11,716 bases of DNA from Eubacterium sp. (GTDB lineage: Bacteria; Bacillota_A; Clostridia; Lachnospirales; Lachnospiraceae), in assembly GCA_023663915.1 (NCBI GenBank), contig JAMPGN010000140.1, positions 1 to 11,716 on the forward strand. The letters are read 5' to 3'. Every line of letters begins with the position of its first letter. The stretch's first letter is position 1. Positions 1 to 4,168 of the stretch are shown here, piece after piece. A model generated the notes under the pieces. It searched no databases and was not told where the DNA came from. It saw nothing but the letters and a program-made list of their open reading frames with translations. The position numbers and the translations under genes were made by a program.

Positions 1-49
1 TGTGCATCACCCACTCATAACTCGCTCATTTATAAGGCTGTGCATCACC
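1..49. repeat. Short direct repeat at the left edge
   Basis: The 11-mer TGTGCATCACC occurs at 1-11 and again at 39-49, separated by A+T-rich sequence. No gene is visible in 1-140. It may be the end of an element lying outside the window, or a chance repeat. Confidence 0.35.
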
Positions 50-140
50 TACTATATTTAGTATACACTATTTTTGGCTGATTACAACATATTTTATGAA
101 ATTTTCATTTTCTTACGAATTAGCAGGAATGAAGAAAAAT

Positions 141-168
141 TTGTAATCATGCTTGTTTTGCTTATAAT
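141..168 (+). promoter_or_regulatory. Sigma-A promoter of the Phd antitoxin gene
   Basis: TTGTAA (141-146) and TATAAT (163-168) are separated by 16 bases, close to the Firmicute sigma-A consensus. The predicted transcript start is near 175, giving a leader of about 55 bases before the ATG at 230. Four GATAA motifs (185, 191, 202, 213) lie in this leader; the last three are spaced 11 bases apart and could form an autoregulatory operator. Confidence 0.6.
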
Positions 169-229
169 AATAGGGTAGAATATAGATAAAGATAAAATTG
201 CGATAAAATATTGATAAGGAGTGGCACGC

Positions 230-481
230 ATGATACAGATTAGACCCGTTTCAGATTTAAGAAATAAGTTTCCTGACATTGAGAAAATCGTAAATACAGG
301 TGAACCGGTATATCTGACTAAAAATGGATATGGAGCAATGGTGGTACTCAGTTTGGATGAGTATTCTAAACTGACAGATGGTGTTGAAGCTGCATTGGAT
401 AAAGCAGACAGGCTTGCGGCAGAATATACTGCCCGGATGAGTCATGAGGAAGTCTTTGATAATCTGCGGAGGAAAATATAA
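230..481 (+). CDS. Type II antitoxin, Phd/YefM family
   Basis: This encodes a DNA-binding antitoxin of the Phd/YefM fold, 83 residues from the ATG at 230. The family pattern is plain: an N-terminal 'PVSDLRNKFPDIEKIV' helix region, the beta hairpin 'GEPVYLTKNGYGAMVVLS', then 'LDEYSKL' and a charged C-terminal helix that would wrap the toxin. A GTG at 221 is in frame, but the AGGAG motif (217-221) overlaps it and sits 8 bases before the ATG at 230, so the ATG is the better start. In this family the antitoxin represses its own operon and neutralises a RelE/ParE-type ribonuclease or gyrase inhibitor. Here the toxin gene that should follow at 482 survives only as its first codons, fused to an unrelated sequence, so the antitoxin is an orphan in this window. 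Confidence 0.88.
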   Translation: MIQIRPVSDLRNKFPDIEKIVNTGEPVYLTKNGYGAMVVLSLDEYSKLTDGVEAALDKADRLAAEYTARMSHEEVFDNLRRKI

Positions 482-994
482 GTGCTCGGTAAAGAATACA
501 GATTGAGATATCTGCCCTTGTATATGATTTGCTTTGCTGCACTGGGATACTTAGATAAGATTAACGATTTATTGGTAAAAGCACAAAATAATACTATTTC
601 TAAAGCGGAATTTCTAATTCTTAAAGACTTTGATTTAGCAGAACTGCGGGCATATGAGCAGGCGAAGGCTCTTGCCGTTGATTTGATTCAAAAATGGTTG
701 GTTAAATATAAATTTAAAGATTGGGTAGTTCATTCTAATGGAGAAGCTGTTACTTTAGCAGAAAAGGAACAACGCGCTAATGAAATTGCTAATAAATTGA
801 GCAATAACAATATATGGAAATCTCATAGGAGGGCTATCAATTTAGAAGAATTAAGAGAAATGAATTTGAAAATCATAGATTACGGAGAAGATAAAGAATT
901 AAGTCGTAGAATTGATGACTATTATTCAATAATGAAAAATTTTGTAGCTAAATATAATTTGGGCGTATTTGTCCATACAAGGAGGTTTTTATAA
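482..994 (+). CDS. Chimeric ORF: RelE/ParE-like toxin N-terminus joined to SDH_sah C-terminus
   Basis: The ORF starts with GTG directly after the antitoxin stop and encodes 170 residues. Residues 1-14 (MLGKEYRLRYLPLY) resemble the first strand of RelE/ParE toxins usually encoded behind Phd antitoxins. From about residue 15 the sequence changes: 'YLDKINDLL', 'DLAELRAYEQA', 'WLVKYKFKDW', 'EKEQRANEIANKLSNNNIWKSH' in two parts, 'LREMNLKIIDYGED' and a terminal 'HTRRFL' match my memory of the C-terminal half of the SDH_sah family (serine dehydrogenase proteinase, Clp-like). The N-terminal half of that family, with the catalytic serine, is absent. Protease activity is therefore unlikely, and neither parent function is complete. 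It could be a non-functional fusion or a regulatory fragment. Its stop TAA overlaps the ATG of the next gene. Family assignment rests on memory, without alignment. Confidence 0.6.
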   Translation: MLGKEYRLRYLPLYMICFAALGYLDKINDLLVKAQNNTISKAEFLILKDFDLAELRAYEQAKALAVDLIQKWLVKYKFKDWVVHSNGEAVTLAEKEQRANEIANKLSNNNIWKSHRRAINLEELREMNLKIIDYGEDKELSRRIDDYYSIMKNFVAKYNLGVFVHTRRFL

Positions 995-1194
995 TGAGTA
1001 TTGTTGATCAGATTCAATCACTTAATATGGAAATGGACGAGCAAAATTGTGCTTTGATAGAAGCGTTGAAAATGTATCATTCTCTAGTAGAGAATAATGT
1101 GATACAGCCACGTGAAAATCAATTGAATAAAAGCGGGATTATTCCTCAAATGGTACATTTCAATTCTAAGGAATTATTTTGTCAAAAATTTTAA
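994..1194 (+). CDS. Small hypothetical protein downstream of the SDH_sah remnant
   Basis: A 66-residue protein begins at an ATG whose first base is the last base of the preceding TAA. It has a strong AAGGAGG (979-985) eight bases upstream, so translation is well supported and coupled to the previous ORF. The sequence is helical and acidic at the N-terminus ('IVDQIQSLNMEMDEQNCALIEALKMYHSLVENN'), then 'IQPRENQL...IPQMVHFNSKEL'. I do not recognise a domain. Its placement suggests it travelled with the SDH_sah gene and may be its partner. The last residues (FCQKF) may be an altered tail, because the following bases, 1193-1231, read as a short open stretch in another frame. Confidence 0.6.
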   Translation: MSIVDQIQSLNMEMDEQNCALIEALKMYHSLVENNVIQPRENQLNKSGIIPQMVHFNSKELFCQKF

Positions 1195-1248
1195 TGATAG
1201 TCGGTATGTCGGGAATTTTTCGTATTGCTGAAAAGCGAGGAATAAGCT

Positions 1249-1428
1249 ATGGAAAAACCGGTTTTAAGTCCTGATTTTACAATAGAAGATATTCATAAAT
1301 TGCGGGAATATAATTATGAAATGACGAAACACATGACTGATCGGGAAAGAATGGATTATTACAACAGTAGAGGAAGGGAAGTGCAGAGAAAGCTGGAAAG
1401 AATGCAAGCAGCGAGTGCTTTAGAATAA
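1249..1428 (+). CDS. Small helical protein, antitoxin-like or accessory
   Basis: A 59-residue protein starts with ATG at 1249, seven bases after GAGGA (1237-1241). It begins MEKPVLSPDFTIEDIHKLRE and continues 'YNYEMTKHMTDRERMDYYNSRG', ending in a basic helix 'REVQRKLERMQAASALE'. The 'FTIEDIHKLREYNYE.T..M...E' pattern is one I associate with short Firmicute proteins encoded next to toxin or PIN-like genes, but I cannot name a family with confidence. It could be an antitoxin whose toxin has been lost or lies in the degraded stretch around it. Codon structure and ribosome binding site make it a credible gene despite its size. Confidence 0.6.
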   Translation: MEKPVLSPDFTIEDIHKLREYNYEMTKHMTDRERMDYYNSRGREVQRKLERMQAASALE

Positions 1429-1505
1429 AAAAGATTGATAAGACTATCCTGTAGAGAAAACCAGCTGAGTTGTATGATATGGCAGAAGAAGTAAAAAACT
1501 GATAT

Positions 1506-1557
1506 ATGACCCGGCGGAGGAGAGTGCGGTGGAGCTGGTGAAGAGGGGGTTGTGAAG
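1506..1557 (+). pseudogene. hsdS 3'-end fragment, copy 1
   Basis: The bases encode DPAEESAVELVKRGL followed by TGA, the tail of a type I restriction specificity subunit (HsdS), whose members in Clostridia often end with a very similar 'RGELGTNDP.EES..ELL' motif. Only the last ~16 codons are present and they are not joined to an open frame. Two longer copies of the same sequence lie at 1998-2120 and 2924-3049 in the same orientation. Bases 1429-1505 before it hold nothing I can identify. Confidence 0.55.
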
Positions 1558-1579
1558 AGAAAAGTCCCCAAGCTTTGAT

Positions 1580-1608
1580 TTGACAGATACAAGGGAATCT
1601 GTTAGAAT
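1580..1608 (+). promoter_or_regulatory. Promoter of the antisense RNA antitoxin
   Basis: TTGACA (1580-1585, a perfect -35) and TAGAAT (1603-1608) are separated by exactly 17 bases. The predicted start is near 1615. There is no credible protein in the next 90 bases on this strand, so a short non-coding RNA is expected. Confidence 0.7.
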
Positions 1609-1614
1609 AGAGAC

Positions 1615-1705
1615 ACATAAGGGTGCTGCCGATAGACGGCCAGCCTTAGATTAGTTGATTAAAAAAGCAACCGCTATCCTTTGGCTGAGGGGCGGTTACT
1701 TTTTT
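1615..1705 (+). ncRNA. Putative type I antitoxin RNA, convergent to the holin-like toxin
   Basis: A transcript of about 90 nucleotides is bounded by a near-consensus promoter (1580-1608) and the shared terminator. Its 5' part folds as TAAGG (1618-1622) with CCTTA (1644-1648), enclosing GCTG/CAGC and CCG/CGG pairs. Its 3' part is the terminator stem and is fully complementary to the end of the toxin mRNA over about 45 nucleotides (1661-1705). This layout matches known convergent type I systems (TxpA/RatA, and par/Fst RNA I-RNA II), where the RNA pairs with the toxin mRNA 3' end and blocks translation or triggers decay. The precise ends are inferred. Confidence 0.6.
1661..1705. terminator. Bidirectional intrinsic terminator shared by toxin mRNA and antitoxin RNA
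   Basis: AACCGC (1669-1674) pairs with GCGGTT (1692-1697), with further pairing inside. A run of six T follows on the plus strand (1700-1705) and a run of six A precedes (1661-1666), giving a U tract on both strands. The toxin stop codon (1696-1698) lies inside the stem. Confidence 0.8.
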
Positions 1706-1788
1706 GTGCTTTCGATATATGCGACCAAAATCGTGACCACGATCCCGAGGATCGTCAGTACGATGGAGAGCATCTCAAAATCACTCAT
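1696..1788 (-). CDS. Holin-like type I toxin (Hol-Tox/TxpA-like), 30 residues
   Basis: The minus strand encodes a 30-residue peptide: MSDFEMLSIVLTILGIVV, then TILVAYIESTKK. It has a short acidic N-terminus, one membrane helix (about residues 7-25) and a basic tail, which is the layout of the 'putative holin-like toxin' family (Hol_Tox, TxpA-related) common in Lachnospiraceae and other Firmicutes. Such peptides insert in the cell membrane and depolarise or permeabilise it when overproduced. The start is fixed by a very strong ribosome binding site, AAAGGAGGG (1797-1805 on the plus strand), about nine bases before ATG. The gene has its own promoter (1904-1932) and a long, structured leader of roughly 110 nucleotides. 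A convergent RNA from 1580-1608 overlaps its 3' end, as expected for the antitoxin. Confidence 0.8.
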   Translation of the reverse strand: MSDFEMLSIVLTILGIVVTILVAYIESTKK

Positions 1789-1837
1789 GAAGCAAGCCCT
1801 CCTTTCCAAGATTTCCCTGTGGGGATTTCTATGTAAT

Positions 1838-1871
1838 CAGAGGGTTCAGTCCCTCTGTAGAAAGACTGACC
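1838..1871 (-). promoter_or_regulatory. Two mutually exclusive hairpins in the toxin mRNA leader
   Basis: Hairpin B is perfect: CAGAGGG (1838-1844) with CCCTCTG (1851-1857), loop of six. Hairpin A pairs GGTTCAGTC (1843-1851) with GACTGACC (1864-1871) with one bulge. They share bases 1843-1857, so only one can form. Structured leaders that hide or expose the ribosome binding site are usual for type I toxin mRNAs; the switching role here is inference. Confidence 0.5.
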
Positions 1872-1903
1872 GCCTACCGTTTCCTGGCAGCACCCATAAG
1901 TAT

Positions 1904-1932
1904 ATTGTAGCAAAAACCACCGGGCAGCACAA
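1904..1932 (-). promoter_or_regulatory. Promoter of the holin-like toxin gene
   Basis: On the minus strand, TTGTGC (1932-1927) and TACAAT (1909-1904) are 17 bases apart, and the -10 is preceded by TGC, an extended -10 element. The predicted start is near 1897. The transcript would begin close to GGGTGCTGCC (plus-strand 1886-1895), the same ten bases found at the 5' end of the antitoxin RNA (1621-1630). Confidence 0.6.
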
Positions 1933-1997
1933 TACGGTCTGGCGGCATTTTTGCCACATTTCCCTTCCACCCGGTCATCTATAAGTCACAGAAATTG

Positions 1998-2120
1998 TCC
2001 TCACCCGGATTGACACCATGAAAAAGGTAATTTTAGCCCGCGCCTTCCGCGGGGAGCTGGGGACGAATGATCCGGCGGAGGAAAGTGCGGTGTAGCTGGT
2101 GAAGAGGGTGTTGTGAAGGG
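1998..2120 (+). pseudogene. hsdS 3'-end fragment, copy 2
   Basis: In frame the bases read VLTRIDTMKKVILARAF then RGELGTNDPAEESAV, a stop (TAG at 2093), then LVKRVL and TGA. This is the coiled-coil end and tail of a type I restriction specificity subunit. It starts abruptly with no upstream HsdS sequence and carries an internal stop, so it is a relic. It is nearly identical to copy 3 (2924-3049), including the ATG within the frame; over the last ~50 bases it also matches copy 1. The stretch 1933-1997 between the toxin promoter and this fragment shows nothing else. Confidence 0.65.
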
Positions 2121-2130
2121 GAGCGATATG

Positions 2131-2160
2131 ATTGTATTTTATGAGAGAAGTTGATACAAT
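2131..2160 (+). promoter_or_regulatory. Promoter and inverted repeat of the MazF-type TA operon
   Basis: TTGTAT (2132-2137) and TACAAT (2155-2160) are 17 bases apart. The elements are also the arms of a perfect inverted repeat, ATTGTAT (2131-2137) and ATACAAT (2154-2160), so a dimeric autorepressor could cover both promoter boxes. Confidence 0.6.
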
Positions 2161-2182
2161 ATAAAAAGATGGGAGTGATACT

Positions 2183-2371
2183 ATGTCGAAACAACAGATT
2201 ATTGCAAATTTGATTTCAACAGCACCAGAGAATAAATTAGATATTATTCTTTCGTTTGTAGAATTTATTTTAAATGAAAAAACGGATATTGATAATATGC
2301 TTTTGAGTGAGCCGAGTCTTTCAAGAGACTGGCTTCTTGCAGAGGAGGATGCTGCATGGAAAGATTTATAA
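2183..2371 (+). CDS. Antitoxin-like partner of the MazF toxin
   Basis: A 62-residue acidic protein (MSKQQIIANLISTAPENKLD, then a helix 'IILSFVEFILNEK' and a C-terminal 'DIDNMLLSEPSLSRDWLLAEEDAAWKDL'). ATG at 2183 is preceded by GGGAGTGA (2171-2178). It overlaps the MazF gene by 16 bases, the usual antitoxin-first arrangement with coupled translation. The N-terminal helical part would dimerise or bind DNA and the acidic, Trp-containing C-terminus would occupy the MazF RNA-binding groove; this is inferred from position and composition. It resembles DUF2281-type short antitoxins loosely. A truncated copy of its 3' half lies at 4035-4168. Confidence 0.7.
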   Translation: MSKQQIIANLISTAPENKLDIILSFVEFILNEKTDIDNMLLSEPSLSRDWLLAEEDAAWKDL

Positions 2372-2691
2372 AAGGTGACGTTATAGTGCTTCCATTTCCA
2401 TTTACGGATTTAAGTGCGGCTAAGAAGCGCCCGGCGCTTATTTTATCTGATATCAAGGGTGATGATTATATTATGTTACAGATCACATCTAAAAATGTGA
2501 GGGATAATTATGCCATTTCTTTGCAGACCTCCGATTTTGCATCCGGTTCTCTGAAAACAGACAGCAATATACGACCCAATAAGATATTTACTTTAAATAA
2601 GCAGCTTATTCTGTATAAAGTAGGGCATTTGGGCAGGAAAAAATTAGAAGAATGTGTTAGTAGTGTATGTGCGATGATTCGGGAAGAATGA
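2356..2691 (+). CDS. MazF/PemK-family mRNA interferase toxin
   Basis: A 111-residue toxin of the MazF/PemK fold, a sequence-specific endoribonuclease. Visible motifs are the N-terminal strand 'FIKGDVIVLPFPFTDLS', 'KKRPALILS' (residues 23-31, with the conserved Arg-Pro at 25-26), 'QITSK' (42-46, with the conserved Thr/Ser), and 'TDSNIRPNKIFTLNKQLI.YKVGHL' near 68-92. All are in place and the length is normal for the family, so the gene looks intact. AGGAGG (2343-2348) inside the end of the antitoxin gene lies seven bases before ATG. The antitoxin gene overlaps it upstream; the downstream DNA is degraded. It is probably co-repressed with the antitoxin from 2131-2160. Confidence 0.88.
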   Translation: MERFIKGDVIVLPFPFTDLSAAKKRPALILSDIKGDDYIMLQITSKNVRDNYAISLQTSDFASGSLKTDSNIRPNKIFTLNKQLILYKVGHLGRKKLEECVSSVCAMIREE

Positions 2692-2923
2692 ATTTAGAAG
2701 AAGTAAAGCTTGCAAAATGTCATTATGAGCAAAGACTTTGTAACAAAATATAATTTGAAAAGACGAGTGATATGGAACAAGTATATTTACATCTTGCAGG
2801 GCAAAAGAGGGTTCTTGTAAGGTCAACCGCGAGGTAATTCTATTTCTGTATGACTTGATAAATATATGCTGGAACTTGAAGAAGCAGCGATAGAACAAAG
2901 AAAAGAGAATTAAATTAGGATAT
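2692..2923 (+). other. Degraded sequence without an intact gene
   Basis: No complete gene is visible. Short open pieces occur: 2725-2820 could encode 31 residues (MSKDFVTKYNLKRRV...), and 2866-2913 reads MLELEEAAIEQRKEN. They lack ribosome binding sites and I cannot assign them. The pieces lie directly before HsdS fragment copy 3 and may be remnants of lost cassette genes. Confidence 0.4.
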
Positions 2924-3049
2924 GGCGTCCATCCTCCGGATCGACACCATGAAAAAGGTAATTTTAGCCCGCGCCTTCCGCGGGGAGCTGGGGACGAATG
3001 ATCCGGCGGAGGAGAGTGCGGTGGAGCTGGTGAAAGCGGTGTTGTGAAG
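2924..3049 (+). pseudogene. hsdS 3'-end fragment, copy 3
   Basis: The frame reads MASILRIDTMKKVILARAF, RGELGTNDPAEESAVELV and KAVL before TGA. It is the best preserved of the three HsdS tails, with no internal stop. ATG codons exist (2922 and 2949) but no good ribosome binding site precedes them, and a 35-40 residue HsdS tail has no target recognition domain. It is therefore treated as a relic. Copies 2 and 3 match nearly base for base over about 110 bases in direct orientation. Confidence 0.65.
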
Positions 3050-3117
3050 AAAATGTTTTAAGTAAAGCGATGTAAGCGGATTGAAATTAAAAATTTTGTG
3101 AAGTCTTGTGACATACA

Positions 3118-3807
3118 TTATTTATAGTCCGCATAATCTGCCTTGTCTGATATCGAGAGTTTGGCTTGTAAGGACTTAAGCGCTTCCTTTAAACTCAGGT
3201 TTTCGGTGATCAAAGCAGCATTTCCTTCTGTGAGTTTCTTTTTATCTTCATTTAATGAAGTGATAGCAGCATTCTTTTGGGCTAATTTATAATGAACTTC
3301 TGGAAAATATTTTTGCAGAGCGAGAGATTCGATCTGCCTATATGTATCAGAGTTTAGATTTATGCGACCAGTGTGTTGATAGAGAATCCGATTAATACTT
3401 ACGGTACGGATGTCATTAAGTTTTAATACAGAATCATGTGTGATAAATGGAAATTCGTTATTTTTAAGCAGAAACATATCACTTTTGGAATTAGGATAGT
3501 CAATGGGATGGTATACATCCGGGTGTTTTGTAGGTGAATAGGAGAAGATAGGGAGAACATATAATAGCTTTTTCTTCACACCAATTACAAGTCCCCTGTG
3601 CTCGTAGGACATTTCCGGAATATAGTTTTTGCCGAATTCAAACTGGTAGATTTCCCCCTTTTTTACGGTACGGAATTGAAGCGTTTTTTTTCGGTTATCT
3701 GCCCACCTATAGTCTGATTTGGAAAAACGGTTAAGTTCATCAGAAGAGTATATGTTTTCGAGGATTGTATCATTTGTCCTGGTTTGTGCTTTTATGTATT
3801 CTTTCAA
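3118..3807 (-). CDS. Long MazF/ToxN-fold endoribonuclease toxin, candidate type III TA toxin
   Basis: A 229-residue protein. An N-terminal charged extension of about 47 residues precedes a MazF-like core: 'KKGEIYQFEFGKNY' (49-62), 'EHRGLVIG' (69-76), 'LLYVLPIFSY' (81-90), 'FPFITHDSVLKLNDIRTVS' (119-137), 'RILYQHTGRI' (140-149), 'TYRQIE' (155-160). Residues 174-222 are a probable coiled coil. The start is TTG at 3807, set by AAGGAGA (plus 3816-3822) eight bases away; no ATG fits. Type II MazF proteins are about 110 residues and follow a protein antitoxin; here none precedes the gene. Instead the leader contains a promoter, two or three short hairpin repeats and a strong terminator just before the ribosome binding site, as in type III systems where toxin RNA cleavage processes the RNA antitoxin. 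A stand-alone MazF-like protein is the alternative. Confidence 0.7.
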   Translation of the reverse strand: MKEYIKAQTRTNDTILENIYSSDELNRFSKSDYRWADNRKKTLQFRTVKKGEIYQFEFGKNYIPEMSYEHRGLVIGVKKKLLYVLPIFSYSPTKHPDVYHPIDYPNSKSDMFLLKNNEFPFITHDSVLKLNDIRTVSINRILYQHTGRINLNSDTYRQIESLALQKYFPEVHYKLAQKNAAITSLNEDKKKLTEGNAALITENLSLKEALKSLQAKLSISDKADYADYK

Positions 3808-3833
3808 TCAGACGATCTCCTTAGTTTAATAGT

Positions 3834-3860
3834 AAAAGGGTATGGCGCTAACCATACCCT
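3834..3860 (-). terminator. Intrinsic terminator between repeat RNA and toxin gene
   Basis: On the minus strand GGGTATGG (3859-3852) pairs perfectly with CCATACCC (3845-3838) around a six-base loop; A3860 and T3837 extend the stem, and four T follow (3837-3834). It sits only about 12 bases before the toxin ribosome binding site, so most transcripts should stop here and a minority read into the toxin, setting an RNA-antitoxin excess. Confidence 0.8.
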
Positions 3861-3974
3861 GCTCTGGTTGCCCAGAGAGACCTTGTCGGTCAAATTATCC
3901 TTTCCCGTGTGACTTTGTCAGTCAAAAAGCACTTTTGTAAGTGTGAAAGAATATTAGAGGATATAAAAACCTCT
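3838..3974 (-). ncRNA. Putative type III antitoxin RNA with tandem hairpin repeats
   Basis: Reading the minus strand from about 3974: a 5' hairpin AGAGG/CCTCT (3974-3956); a hairpin CACTT-ACAA-AAGTG (3943-3930); then two related units about 32 bases apart, both of the form TTTGACYGACAARGTCWCWC followed by GGG and MAA (3926-3902 and 3894-3868, the second with one extra T). Each unit folds as GAC(T/C)-GACAA-(A/G)GTC. The second unit runs into a perfect CTCTGG-GCAA-CCAGAG hairpin with a GNRA loop (3877-3862). The RNA ends in the terminator at 3860-3834. Two tandem units plus partial copies, then a terminator, then a MazF-fold toxin, is the layout of ToxI, CptI and TenpI RNAs. No protein-coding frame explains the repeats. 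Confidence 0.6.
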
Positions 3975-3980
3975 ATTTTT

Positions 3981-4009
3981 ATTATATACATTTTTGAAAG
4001 AAAAACCAG
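3981..4009 (-). promoter_or_regulatory. Promoter of the candidate type III TA operon
   Basis: A perfect -10 TATAAT lies at 3986-3981 on the minus strand, with TG upstream in TGTATATAAT. The -35 region (around 4009-4004) is poor. The expected transcript start is near 3974, just ahead of the first RNA hairpin. Confidence 0.5.
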
Positions 4010-4034
4010 TGGATTTTAAAACTTTTTTATGTCG

Positions 4035-4168
4035 TTTCGTTTGTAGAATTTATTTTAAGTGAAAAAACGGATATTGATAATATGCTCCGGAGTGAGCTGA
4101 GTTTTTCAAGAGACTGGCTTCTCGCAGAGGAGGATGCTGCATGGCAAGAAAATACGAATACACCCTGA
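4035..4168 (+). pseudogene. Duplicated 3' fragment of the MazF-partner antitoxin gene
   Basis: Bases 4035-4143 repeat 2250-2358 with only a few substitutions. The frame reads SFVEFILSEKTDIDNMLRSE, LSFSRDWLLAEEDAAW, then runs out of homology and stops at TGA 4166-4168. The antitoxin start and first ~23 codons are missing. The copy retains the AGGAGG ribosome binding site and the toxin ATG, which now serve as the start of the unrelated gene at 4141. This is also the point where the base composition changes from A+T-rich accessory DNA to a more G+C-rich region. Confidence 0.8.

Noticed and set aside
1277..1618. Two open frames on the minus strand (77 and 113 residues)
   Set aside because: They are antisense to the small gene at 1249-1428 and an HsdS relic, with low-complexity Pro/Ser/Leu sequence and no ribosome binding site.
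1655..1984. A 109-residue open frame on the plus strand
   Set aside because: It is opposite the holin-like toxin and its leader, has no ribosome binding site and gives a composition without domain signals.
1506..3049. Insertion sequence ends or terminal inverted repeats
   Set aside because: The three similar blocks are direct, encode an HsdS tail, and no transposase or target duplication is visible.
3862..3943. A CRISPR array
   Set aside because: The repeated units are short, imperfect and separated by irregular distances with no spacer-like unique blocks; they are individually self-complementary and followed by a terminator, which fits an RNA antitoxin better.
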